In this document: piece after piece, positions 26,751 to 34,690 of the stretch
Numbering within the stretch: the first letter of the stretch is position 1
How the letters are laid out: every line of letters starts with the position of its first letter
Assembly: GCF_003123685.1 (NCBI RefSeq)
Contig: NZ_QCYJ01000175.1
Location: forward strand, 144,245-208,244
DNA length: 64,000 bases
Direction of reading: 5' to 3'
Origin: Nocardia aurea
GTDB taxonomy: Bacteria; Actinomycetota; Actinomycetes; Mycobacteriales; Mycobacteriaceae
Program-made: the position numbers and the translations under genes
The notes under the pieces: model-generated
What the model saw: only the letters and a program-made list of their open reading frames with translations
Told to the model about the DNA's origin: nothing
The model's database searches: none

Positions 26751-27518
26751 GGGAGGACACCTCTCTCGGATCCTCCCTAACGCAGACGTACCCCGTATCC
26801 ATTGAACACCGAGATCGCCCCATCTCGCTAGATTCGGTTGACAGGCGATCGGCGCGAGGTCCTGTTCGTGGCCTGGTTGTCGACTCGTTGTGCGGTGGCA
26901 CATCTACGATCGGCGAGCGCGTGGAGTGGCGGCGTCACTCGCGTGGTAGGGAGGCGAGCCGCCCGGACCACAGGTTCGGGCGGCTCGAACCATTCAGTGC
27001 AGAGACGACGGCAGAAGACGGCGCTTCGGACCGGGCGTGCGTCCCAATCCGAAGCACCACATTGTGCACCGCTAGCCTGCTGCGACACAAATGCGAAGGG
27101 TCGACCGGAAAAGTAGGCAATAACCGATGAATCCCAGCGAACGGTCGACCTCCTGAACGATCCTCCGACTGCAACCCGAACACGGCTGACGTGCGATTGG
27201 CAACCATTCGGACGTGCGATGTTTCAGATGCTGAACCAGGCATGGGATCTCCCTTCTGTGCGCCCCTCATCGCCCATATCTACAGGTGACCTTCGGTGAT
27301 TCAGTCAGAACGAGATCCAGTCGAATCCGAAAGCAACGCAGCGGAAGCCGTGGTCGAGTGACCGCGCCGTCAGTGAAACTGGCAATCCTTTGTCCGCGAT
27401 CGCCGTCATCAAATTCTGTACTCATGTGTAGTGAATTGACGTGACACGCCGTCAAGCGGGTCGGAGCGCCACCTGGTCCAAGAGGTAGTTAGCCCTCTGA
27501 CCTGCGGTTACTATGTTA
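26751..27518. other. About 770 bases without a supportable gene
   Basis: All frames in this stretch are short, Arg/Ser-rich and lack ribosome sites or recognisable motifs. It separates the first integrase module (minus strand) from the second (plus strand). I see no repeat of the tRNA-Pro end in it. It may contain the boundary between two integrated elements. Confidence 0.5.
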
Positions 27519-27553
27519 TGTGGGGGTCAGGGGTTCGAGTCCCCTTAGCTCCA
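27519..27553 (+). other. tRNA/tmRNA 3'-end-like fragment, putative attachment site
   Basis: A complete T-arm (AGGGG TTCGAGT CCCCT) is followed by TAGCTCC and A, exactly the 3' end of a tRNA-like molecule, then CTTTTTC. The TAGCTCC strand could pair with a GGGGCTG 5' end, as in tmRNA (ssrA). No matching 5' half with a proper anticodon arm can be folded from the bases upstream, so this is a fragment. It lies 123 bases before a plus-strand integrase gene, the expected place for an att site left by integration into ssrA or a tRNA gene. The parent gene is not in the window. Confidence 0.5.
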
Positions 27554-27675
27554 CTTTTTCATGTGCAGGTCAGGGGCTACTTCGGTAGCCTGGATCTCGA
27601 TCGCGGTCATCACCGCCGTCACCACCGCCTCTCAGGCAGCTCGTGTCGCCATCTTCGACACGACAGGAGTGGCGT

Positions 27676-28926
27676 ATGCCCACACCTCGCCCACGGCCCC
27701 GCAAGGACGGCACCGTCAGCTGGCAGGTCCCGTTCCACTACTACGACCTCGACGGCAAACGGCGGCAGTCGGCCGAGAGCTTCGACGAGTACGACCAGGC
27801 CCAGTGGTGGGCCGATCTGATCGAGCGCATCGGCCTCGACGCCGCTCGCGATGTCCTGGCGGGCAAACGCGACGCCGGTACTGGCGCGGTCCTGCTGGTC
27901 GAGTGGCTGGCCCGCTACATCGACCGTCTCACCAGCGTGCAGGAGGACGGGCGCGCCAACTACCACCGCTACATCGTCAACGACATCGTCCCGTTCTTCG
28001 GCGAGCACGCCACCCTCGAGGCCGTCACCCAGGACACCGACGCTGCGTGGATCGTCTATCTCGAACAGGACAAGGGCAACGCACCCAAGACGATCAAGAA
28101 CAAACACGGGTTCCTGTCCGCGGCGATGCGCGCGGCCGTGGAACAACGCCCGGCACCGCTACTGGCGTTCAACCCCTGTGCCGGTATCCGGCTGCCGCGC
28201 CACGACGACATCGAGATCGAGATCTTCGACAACGACGAATGGGAGCTGTTCGAACAACTCCTGTCCCAACGCTGGCGCACCCAAGCCGAATTCGGTCTCG
28301 TCTCCATGGCACGCCCAGGCGAGATCGGCGCCCTCCAGGTCCGCGACGTCAACCCGGTCACCGGCGCGGTGCGCATCAACAAAGCGTGGAAGGACGGCGG
28401 CAGCCGACTCAAACTCGGCAAACCCAAATCCAGCAGAGGAATCCGCACCATCAACATCCCGCTACAGACGGTGCAACGCCTCGATCTGTCCCGCCCCGGT
28501 GACGAGCTGCTGTTCCACAAATACACCGGCACACCCATCACCGCCGGCTACTTCCACCGCAAAGCCTGGCAGCCCGCCCTGCGCCGACTCGAAGCCCTCG
28601 CCCGTCGCGACTTCACCCCGTTCGGCACCAGAGCCATGTGGCACGGCGCCGACCCCGAAGAACTCCTCGAACGTTACCCCGTTGCGATCGCGTCGCTGCG
28701 CACCAAACACCTGACCCCGTACATGCTGCGCCACACGGGAATCTCCTGGAAGTTGCAGGACGGTGTCCTATTGTTCGTCGTCTCCCGCGACGCCGGCCAC
28801 GAATCGGTCACCACCACCGACCGCCGGTACGGCCACAACGACCGCACGGCCAGCCAGTCCGCGGCCGAGGTCATCGCGAGCCGCCTGCCGCGTGTCCGGG
28901 CCGAGATGCTCGAGCTCGCCGCCTGA
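27676..28926 (+). CDS. Tyrosine-type site-specific integrase (second)
   Basis: 416 residues from the ATG at 27676, with CAGGAGT five bases upstream. The N-terminus is an arm-binding module ('KDGTVSWQVPFHYYDLDGK'), the core-binding domain covers about residues 75-180, and the catalytic domain has 'SMARPGEIGALQVRD' (first Arg), the box 'TPYMLRHTGISWKL' (HxxR as LRHT) and 'DAGHESVTTTDRRYGH' with the nucleophile Tyr. It is preceded by the tRNA-like att fragment, followed by a perfect hairpin, and is probably the integrase that brought in the plus-strand part of the island, which is inference. Confidence 0.92.
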   Translation: MPTPRPRPRKDGTVSWQVPFHYYDLDGKRRQSAESFDEYDQAQWWADLIERIGLDAARDVLAGKRDAGTGAVLLVEWLARYIDRLTSVQEDGRANYHRYIVNDIVPFFGEHATLEAVTQDTDAAWIVYLEQDKGNAPKTIKNKHGFLSAAMRAAVEQRPAPLLAFNPCAGIRLPRHDDIEIEIFDNDEWELFEQLLSQRWRTQAEFGLVSMARPGEIGALQVRDVNPVTGAVRINKAWKDGGSRLKLGKPKSSRGIRTINIPLQTVQRLDLSRPGDELLFHKYTGTPITAGYFHRKAWQPALRRLEALARRDFTPFGTRAMWHGADPEELLERYPVAIASLRTKHLTPYMLRHTGISWKLQDGVLLFVVSRDAGHESVTTTDRRYGHNDRTASQSAAEVIASRLPRVRAEMLELAA

Positions 28927-28951
28927 CCCGATGCCCGACCGAACCGAATCT

Positions 28952-28990
28952 GTTCCATCTCATTCCTCGTTCGATGGAATGAGATGGAAC
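28952..28990. promoter_or_regulatory. Perfect 15-bp inverted repeat, terminator or operator
   Basis: GTTCCATCTCATTCC is repeated as its exact complement after nine bases. It lies 26 bases after the integrase stop and 20 bases before the start of the coiled-coil gene. No T tract follows. The A/T-mixed arms and the position just upstream of the next ribosome site fit an operator bound by that gene's product as well as they fit a terminator. Confidence 0.6.
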
Positions 28991-29009
28991 GGATCGGAGA
29001 GGAATCCCG

Positions 29010-29915
29010 ATGTCGAACACCATGACGCCGGCCTGCGTCACGCCCACGCAAGTACGCTGCCAGTTCCCCGGCTGCACGACCCCGGTACCCGCCCGAGTCC
29101 CCGGACGGCCCGGCGCACCGCGGCGCTACTGCGACAACCCCGAGCACACCGCGCAGAAGGCCATGCGCCGACTGCGTAGTCTCACCACCACCGAAGTCGC
29201 TGTCGTGCAACCGTCCCCGCGTCCGATCACCGACGGAACCCACACACTGGTCGGGCTGCTGGACCACTATGGGCACCTCTGCGGCGATCTCGCCACCGTC
29301 GTCGGTGACGTCGCCGACCTGTTCGCCCGACTCACAGACCCCGCGGCTGTCGACCGCGAAATCGAGGAAATACAGCGACAAGCCGACCACCGGATCACTC
29401 TCGCCGACCAGGCCCTCGCCGAGGCCGAACGGGCACGAGCCGCGATGGCACAACGACTCACCCGCGCCATCGCCGCGGAAGAACTCGCCTCGGCCGCCGC
29501 CCGCGAAGCCCGCTCCGCAGCCAAGGAAGCCGACCAGCGCGTCACCGCCGTCGAGAAGGTCGCCGCTGCCCAGATCACCGCCGCGGAGTCCGATCGCGAC
29601 CGAGTCCGCGGAGACGCCGAGGCCGAAATCACCGCGACGCGCGCGATGCTCGAGACGGCTCGCCTGGCACAGGCTCACGCCGAAGGTGAGCGCAATGCAA
29701 TCAGCACCGAACGCCGAGCCCTCCTCGCCGAGGTGGCACAACTCAGGCACACGCTCGACACCGAATGCGCCGAGCACCGCCGCACACTCGAAGCCCGCGA
29801 CATTGAATACGCGCGCGCGATCACCGCAGCCCTCGTCCTTGCCAGCCGGACCGCCCGCGAGCACCGCCGGCAACTCATCGAATTGATTCGCGAGCGAGAG
29901 AAGGAGACTTCGTAG
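29010..29915 (+). CDS. Coiled-coil protein with N-terminal Cys cluster (KfrA-like mobile-element protein)
   Basis: 301 residues from the ATG at 29010, with GGAGAGGAA before it. The N-terminus has a possible zinc-binding knot, 'CQFPGCTTP' and then 'RRYCDNPEH' (about residues 17-45). From about residue 110 to the end the sequence is one long Ala/Glu/Arg-rich coiled coil with heptad spacing and no Pro. The layout of a short DNA-binding head and a long coiled coil is like plasmid KfrA partition/regulatory proteins, although the head here differs from the KfrA N-terminal domain. It may bind the inverted repeat immediately upstream. This is inference; no family name is certain. Confidence 0.65.
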   Translation: MSNTMTPACVTPTQVRCQFPGCTTPVPARVPGRPGAPRRYCDNPEHTAQKAMRRLRSLTTTEVAVVQPSPRPITDGTHTLVGLLDHYGHLCGDLATVVGDVADLFARLTDPAAVDREIEEIQRQADHRITLADQALAEAERARAAMAQRLTRAIAAEELASAAAREARSAAKEADQRVTAVEKVAAAQITAAESDRDRVRGDAEAEITATRAMLETARLAQAHAEGERNAISTERRALLAEVAQLRHTLDTECAEHRRTLEARDIEYARAITAALVLASRTAREHRRQLIELIREREKETS

Positions 29916-31219
29916 TTGGGCTGTGCCGGGCGAGGCAAACCGATCAGGTGCCACACGCTGTCGCTGAGATGCCCTCCGCCAGAACACGGAACGACCTTCG
30001 GCTGGACCCAACATGATTCTACCCGCGAGCCCACTTCTGCGCGGTGCTGGGTGGAGTGCATCGAACCGACGAGCCTGATGGGGCCCCAGGCTTGCCAGAA
30101 AAGGTACCTAATGGTGTCTGCGGTTAGCCGCCGAGATCAGCGAAGAGTCGACTGGTGGTGGCCTCGATTCGTTATCTTTAGAGGATTGGTTCGTTTTCGG
30201 TTCTGCGAGCCGATTGCTGATGGGCTGCTTGGAAGCGGAGCCTCTGGTTCGTTGCGAGATTGTCTGAGCCCAAACGGCAGCGTAGGCGTCGGACTCAGCC
30301 AGGCGCGCTCGGTGACACGTGCGGATGGTACGCCGCTATCTCGATGACGCGCACCATCGGATCCGGTAGGAACTGAGGGATATCGCGGTCGAAACCGTTG
30401 TCGGCGAAGCAATTTTCGCGGCGTTGGCACAGTCACGGCTACGGATTCGGAGTGGACGGGCAACGTGGCCCTGGTTGTCCACCGCAAACGCTCTGTGCAT
30501 CGCGATGATCGTTGGCGAGCTTGGCACGAAGGTCGCCAAGATCGTCACCGATGTGGTCGGACCACTCGTTGAGCAGCTGGAATCGCTCTTCACCAAAGTG
30601 CGGGCATGTGTTTGTTCCGCCGTGCCAAGTTCCTCAGCCTCAGGGGCCGACTCGCTCGCTGTTGCCCGGTGGCGGGGCGGCATTGATCAATCGCGAGGTC
30701 CTGGTCGATTCCCACCACCACCACCACCACCACCGCCGCCGAATCCGCCGGGCCAACGCGTACTGGCGAGAACCAACTTCCCGGATGATCGACTACGCCC
30801 ACATGTTCGATCTGGCCGGGCAATAGATGCAGCTTTCTGCGGGGACTGCGGCGCCGCTGAACTGTCGGAGCCGATAGAAACTGCACGATTCCGATCAACA
30901 TGCCCCTGTAGTTGTCCCAATCATGCTGTCCTCGTGCGGGAGTGGCGCGACTGGCCCCTTCGATCCTCGCTGAGCCTCGTCATCGGGGAGCGCTCAGTGT
31001 GTCTGGCAGCAGGTTGGCATCGTCGATAATTATGCAGGTCAGAGGTGCCACTCGGGTGGTGGGTGGACTGGGCCTCTGTGTTCGGCGCTTGCTGTAAATG
31101 CCATCGTTGTAGTTTGCTGGTTGCGACGTCTGTGAAACTGGAGATAGTTGGGTTGAATGATCGATGCAGTTTGACTACAACTGCTGTTGGTGTGGTGACG
31201 GGTGCAATCCTCGGAGGAG
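29916..31219. other. About 1.3 kb without a supportable gene
   Basis: No frame here has both a credible start and a recognisable domain. The GC content is visibly lower and less codon-like than in the flanks. A run of CAC/CCG triplets lies at about 30714-30745. Near 30345-30620 one plus frame reads like former coding sequence interrupted by a stop at 30367, followed by 'VGELGTKVAKIVTDVVGPLV'. It may be decayed mobile-element sequence. It also contains the promoter region of the queC operon. Confidence 0.4.
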
Positions 31220-31222
31220 ATG

Positions 31223-31930
31223 ATGAACGTGGTCCAGAAGGCTGTGGTGCTGCTGAGCGGAGGGCTCGATTCCTCGACGGTCTTGGCTATCGCCAGGCAC
31301 GAGGGGTACGAGACCTACGCTTTGAGCTTCCGTTACGGTCAGCGGCACAGTGTTGAACTGGAGGCTGCCGAGCGTGTAGCGAAGGCGCTCGGCGCATCGG
31401 GGCATGTGGTGGCTGACATAGACTTGCGCGTCTTCGGCGGCTCGGCGTTGACGGCGGACATCGACGTTCCTCATCACGATCGAGCCGAGGATCTCGACGT
31501 CGGCGAGATCCCGATCACATATGTTCCCGCGCGGAACACGATCTTCTTGTCATTTGCCCTAGCGTGGGCTGAGACTCTCGGTGCCAGTGACGTCTTTATC
31601 GGTGTCAACGCTTTGGACTACAGTGGCTACCCGGATTGCAGACCGGAGTACATCGAAGCATACGAACGGATGGCGAACCTCGCGACCAAGGCCGGTGTTG
31701 AGGGGCGCCAGCAATTGAAGATCCACACGCCGCTGATCGAGTTGACCAAGGCGCAAACCATCTCGCGCGGCCTGGAGCTGGGTGTGGACTACGGCCTGAC
31801 TCACAGTTGCTATGACCCCCGCCCGGATGGTGCCGGTTGCAGAACCTGTGACTCGTGTTTGCTGCGTATTCGTGGCTTTGCAGAGATAGGCATGGCGGAC
31901 CCAGCGCCATATGCCGCCGGGGTCGCGTGA
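31223..31930 (+). CDS. queC: 7-cyano-7-deazaguanine (preQ0) synthase
   Basis: 235 residues from the ATG at 31223; the ATG one codon earlier is too close to the GGAGG. QueC converts 7-carboxy-7-deazaguanine to the nitrile preQ0 using ATP and ammonia. It has the PP-loop 'VVLLSGGLDSSTVLAIA', 'ALSFRYGQRHSVEL', 'TYVPARNTIFLSFALAWAE' and 'DYSGYPDCRPEYIEAYE', and the zinc Cys set 'SCYDP' plus 'CRTCDSCLLR' near the C-terminus. It is the first gene of a tight cluster queC-queE-queD-folE2 and is overlapped by queE by one base. Beside dpdA/dpdB its product is expected to feed DNA rather than tRNA modification. Confidence 0.96.
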   Translation: MNVVQKAVVLLSGGLDSSTVLAIARHEGYETYALSFRYGQRHSVELEAAERVAKALGASGHVVADIDLRVFGGSALTADIDVPHHDRAEDLDVGEIPITYVPARNTIFLSFALAWAETLGASDVFIGVNALDYSGYPDCRPEYIEAYERMANLATKAGVEGRQQLKIHTPLIELTKAQTISRGLELGVDYGLTHSCYDPRPDGAGCRTCDSCLLRIRGFAEIGMADPAPYAAGVA

Positions 31931-32571
31931 TGGCGTATCAGGTCAAGGAGATCTTCTACACGCTCCAAGGAGAAGGTGGCAACGCAGGTCGCCCAGCTGT
32001 GTTCTGCAGGTTCGCTGCTTGCAACCTATGGAATGGCCGGGAGTCCGGGCGTAGTCGCGCGATCTGCAAGTTCTGCGACACCGACTTCGTGGGTACAGAC
32101 GGGCCAGGGGGTGGCAGTTTCACGACAACAGCGGCATTAGCTGAGGCTGTCTCAGGCACATGGGAAGGGAATGCTCACCCACGAGCCCGCAGGCTTGTCG
32201 TGTGCACTGGCGGAGAGCCGTTGCTCCAACTCGACCAGCCACTGGTCGGGGCACTCCACGAAGCGGGATTCGAGATCGCTGTCGAAACCAACGGCACCCA
32301 GTCCGCGCCCCAAGGCTTGGACTGGATCTGTGTCAGCCCCAAGGCTGGCACAGATCTCGTCTTGACCGCGGGAGACGAACTGAAACTGGTATTCCCCCAA
32401 GACCAAGCGCCTCCGGAACTATATGAGTCGCTCGACTTTTCGTCGTTGCTTCTGCAACCGATGGATGGACCCATGCTTCAGGAGAACACGAAAGCTGCGA
32501 TCGAGTACTGCCTACAGCATCCACAATGGAGGTTGAGCGTGCAAACCCACAAGTACATCGGGATCAGGTGA
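31930..32571 (+). CDS. queE: 7-carboxy-7-deazaguanine synthase (radical SAM)
   Basis: 213 residues, started at the ATG that overlaps the queC TGA. QueE rearranges 6-carboxytetrahydropterin to 7-carboxy-7-deazaguanine with S-adenosylmethionine and a [4Fe-4S] cluster. The cluster motif is the expanded type C-x14-C-x2-C ('CNLW' then 'CKFCDTDF'), as in Burkholderia QueE, rather than CxxxCxxC. It also has 'YTLQGEGGNAGRPAVFCRF', 'VVCTGGEPLLQ' and 'EIAVETNGT'. The stop codon overlaps the queD start by one base, so the products should be made in step. Confidence 0.95.
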   Translation: MAYQVKEIFYTLQGEGGNAGRPAVFCRFAACNLWNGRESGRSRAICKFCDTDFVGTDGPGGGSFTTTAALAEAVSGTWEGNAHPRARRLVVCTGGEPLLQLDQPLVGALHEAGFEIAVETNGTQSAPQGLDWICVSPKAGTDLVLTAGDELKLVFPQDQAPPELYESLDFSSLLLQPMDGPMLQENTKAAIEYCLQHPQWRLSVQTHKYIGIR

Positions 32572-32942
32572 TGGAGATCTTCCGTGAATTCACCTTTGAA
32601 GCCGCTCACCGCCTACCGAACGTCCCCGACGGCCACAAATGCGCTCGGCTGCATGGGCATTCGTACAAGGTCGCTATTCATGTCAGAGGCGAGGTGGAGG
32701 CCGAGTCGGGGTGGGTGATGGACTTCGGCGAGGTCAAGAAGGCTTTTGCACCGCTGGCCGACCAACTCGATCATCACTACCTCAACGAAGTGCCAGGACT
32801 GGAAAACCCCACCAGTGAGGTGCTCGCACGTTGGATATGGCAGCAGTTAGCCGACGTGCTGCCCTTGTCTCAGGTTGTGGTTAGAGAAACGTGCACCTCC
32901 GGTTGCATCTACAGGGGAGAAGATGAACCACGTGCTGAGTGA
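32571..32942 (+). CDS. queD: 6-carboxytetrahydropterin synthase
   Basis: 123 residues from the ATG at 32571, the usual QueD length. It converts dihydroneopterin triphosphate to 6-carboxy-5,6,7,8-tetrahydropterin. The T-fold motifs are present: 'FTFEAAHRLPNVPDGHKCARLHGHSYKV' features, with zinc ligands His (in AAHRL) and HGH, catalytic Cys in 'KCARLHGH', 'WVMDFGEVKKAF', 'LDHHYLN' and the substrate Glu in 'VVVRETCTSGC'. It is translationally coupled to queE and overlaps folE2 by 20 bases. Confidence 0.95.
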   Translation: MEIFREFTFEAAHRLPNVPDGHKCARLHGHSYKVAIHVRGEVEAESGWVMDFGEVKKAFAPLADQLDHHYLNEVPGLENPTSEVLARWIWQQLADVLPLSQVVVRETCTSGCIYRGEDEPRAE

Positions 32943-33747
32943 TGTTCAAGCGCAACCTGATACGCGCGGCATTGCCCTGGGCGAGGTCGGTATAGACGGA
33001 CTGCGATATCCGTTGCTGGTCGCAGACGGCCAAGGGGGAAAGCGCGAAGTCGCCGCAACTGTCACGATGTCGGTAAGTCTCGGCGCTGACATCAAGGGGG
33101 CTCACCTGAGCAGGTTCATCGAGGTGCTGCAGGAGTGGCGCGATCAGCTTGGACCGGACAGCGCACTCAGCATGGTCGATGACCTCCGAGGCCGGATGGG
33201 AAGTACCAACGCGCGAGTGAAGATAGCGTTCCCGTACTTTCTCGAACGGCAGGCACCCGTCACTGGAATCCCGTCATTCATGGATTATGCATGCGAACTG
33301 GATATCAGCGCGGATGACGCGAAAGCGGTTCTACTGCAGCAAGTCTGCGTGCCGGTCACAAGTGTGTGCCCGTGTAGCAAGGCCATCAGTGACCGCGGTG
33401 CGCACAATCAGCGCGGATGGGTCACCATTGGTGTGCGGGCGCGCGACCCTCGCGGTGATCTCTGGTTCGATGACCTCATCACCGTCGCCGAATTGTCCGG
33501 CTCCTCGCCGGTCTACAGCTTGCTCAAACGACCTGACGAGCGGCACGTCACGATGGCTGCCTACGACAACCCGGTCTTCGTGGAAGATATGGCCCGCAAT
33601 GTTGTCACAGTTCTGCGCCGCGACAACAGGATCGCGGAGTACCGGGTGCGAGTCCTTAACGATGAAAGCATTCACAACCACGCGGCGTACGCCGAGTTCC
33701 CTTGGACGACAACAGATGAGATCGGTGGACGACCCGATGCCGGGTAG
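32923..33747 (+). CDS. folE2: GTP cyclohydrolase I type B
   Basis: 274 residues from the ATG at 32923, with GGGGAGA just before it inside queD. FolE2 (GCYH-IB) makes dihydroneopterin triphosphate from GTP, the first step towards preQ0. It shows the family motifs 'TVTMSVSLGADIKGAHLSRF', the metal-binding Cys in 'VTSVCPCSKAIS' followed by 'GAHNQRGWVTIGV', and the C-terminal 'NDESIHNHAAYAEF'. A cluster-encoded cyclohydrolase makes the island independent of host folate flux. The end overlaps the possible upstream start of the following dpdC-like gene. Confidence 0.95.
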   Translation: MNHVLSDVQAQPDTRGIALGEVGIDGLRYPLLVADGQGGKREVAATVTMSVSLGADIKGAHLSRFIEVLQEWRDQLGPDSALSMVDDLRGRMGSTNARVKIAFPYFLERQAPVTGIPSFMDYACELDISADDAKAVLLQQVCVPVTSVCPCSKAISDRGAHNQRGWVTIGVRARDPRGDLWFDDLITVAELSGSSPVYSLLKRPDERHVTMAAYDNPVFVEDMARNVVTVLRRDNRIAEYRVRVLNDESIHNHAAYAEFPWTTTDEIGGRPDAG

Positions 33748-34690
33748 GCGGTCTGAATCGACGGTCCATATCGTGGTCACCTGTACGAACCGCAAGAGGC
33801 AAGTTGTACCCGAGAGCCTGAGACTGGGGAACTTACGCGAGCAACAACAGGGGTTGCGCTTCGCCGAATGGACTCGTCGCCTTACTGCCGAGCCACCAAC
33901 AGTTCGCGCGCACGATCTCTATGGTGGTCAGCACTGGAACATTGCGCGTGGCCTTCCGACGCTGGTCGGTGCTCCGGCCCGGCTATGGGTCTGCTCGGCT
34001 GGCTACGGGCTTGTCGATGTCGACGCTTATCTTCACCCGTACGCAGCGACTTTTTCGATCGGGAACGAGGATTCGGTGGGGCGGGACAAGCTGGAAACCC
34101 GGCAATGGTGGCAGCGGTTGACCGATTGGGCTGGCCCGAGCGCCGACAAACCACGGTCTTTCGCGGACCTGGCTCGTCAGGATCCGGATGCGACGATAGT
34201 GGCGGTTCTGTCCAATACCTACCTGCCCGCGTGCGCAGATGACCTTCGTACGGCCGCTGGCCTCTTGCGATCCGCGGACAGGTTCACTGTCATCGGGCCG
34301 AACTTGCCAGCACGTGGACTGGAAGACGTGGTCATTCCGATTCCCGCACGTTTGCGCTCGGTCGTCGGGGGAAGCCTTCACGTTCTACATGCGCGCGCCG
34401 CCGCTCACCTGCTGTCGCAAATTGTGGCAAACGGAGCCGATCTCAGCCATAGGAACCTTCGCGAGGTGGCGCTGCATGCTGTCGACACCGCTCCACCCGA
34501 CACCAGTCGTCGCGCACCAGGGGTCCGCCTGTCCGACGACGCGGTGCGCGAGTACATCCGCTCCCATCGCGGCGTCGAAAAATCAAGTGCCACCAGGCTT
34601 CTGCGGCGACTGCGAGACTCGGGCCAGTCATGTGAGCAAGGGCGGTTTAAGCATCTCTACCATGAGATTGCAAGGGAGGTGGAGAACTAG
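33737..34690 (+). CDS. dpdC: DpdC candidate: YaaA/DUF6884-like protein of the Dpd system
   Basis: 317 residues from the ATG at 33737; an in-frame ATG at 33716 inside folE2 is an alternative. The N-terminal half has the YaaA-like pattern 'VHIVVTCTNRKR', 'VRAHDLYGGQHWNIARGL' and 'LWVCSAGYGLVDVDAYLHPY'. The C-terminus carries a short winged-helix-like tail ('IRSHRGVEKSSATRLLRRLRDSG'). In characterised dpd clusters DpdC is a YaaA-related protein needed to turn DNA-bound preQ0 into 7-amido-7-deazaguanine (dADG). Assignment to DpdC rests on this fold and position between the preQ0 genes and dpdB-dpdA. Its stop overlaps the next start by one base. Confidence 0.68.
   Translation: MPGRRSESTVHIVVTCTNRKRQVVPESLRLGNLREQQQGLRFAEWTRRLTAEPPTVRAHDLYGGQHWNIARGLPTLVGAPARLWVCSAGYGLVDVDAYLHPYAATFSIGNEDSVGRDKLETRQWWQRLTDWAGPSADKPRSFADLARQDPDATIVAVLSNTYLPACADDLRTAAGLLRSADRFTVIGPNLPARGLEDVVIPIPARLRSVVGGSLHVLHARAAAHLLSQIVANGADLSHRNLREVALHAVDTAPPDTSRRAPGVRLSDDAVREYIRSHRGVEKSSATRLLRRLRDSGQSCEQGRFKHLYHEIAREVEN

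Noticed and set aside
27464..27553. A complete tRNA gene ending at 27553
   Set aside because: The T-arm and acceptor 3' strand are perfect, but the upstream bases give only partial pairing and no proper anticodon arm.
30714..30745. A triplet CAC/CCG run as a CRISPR or minisatellite
   Set aside because: It is a short, simple repeat with no spacers.
31090..31222. A preQ1/preQ0 riboswitch before queC
   Set aside because: I see no conserved pseudoknot elements, only a weak 8-base inverted repeat (GTTGTAGT / ACTACAAC) about 60 bases apart.
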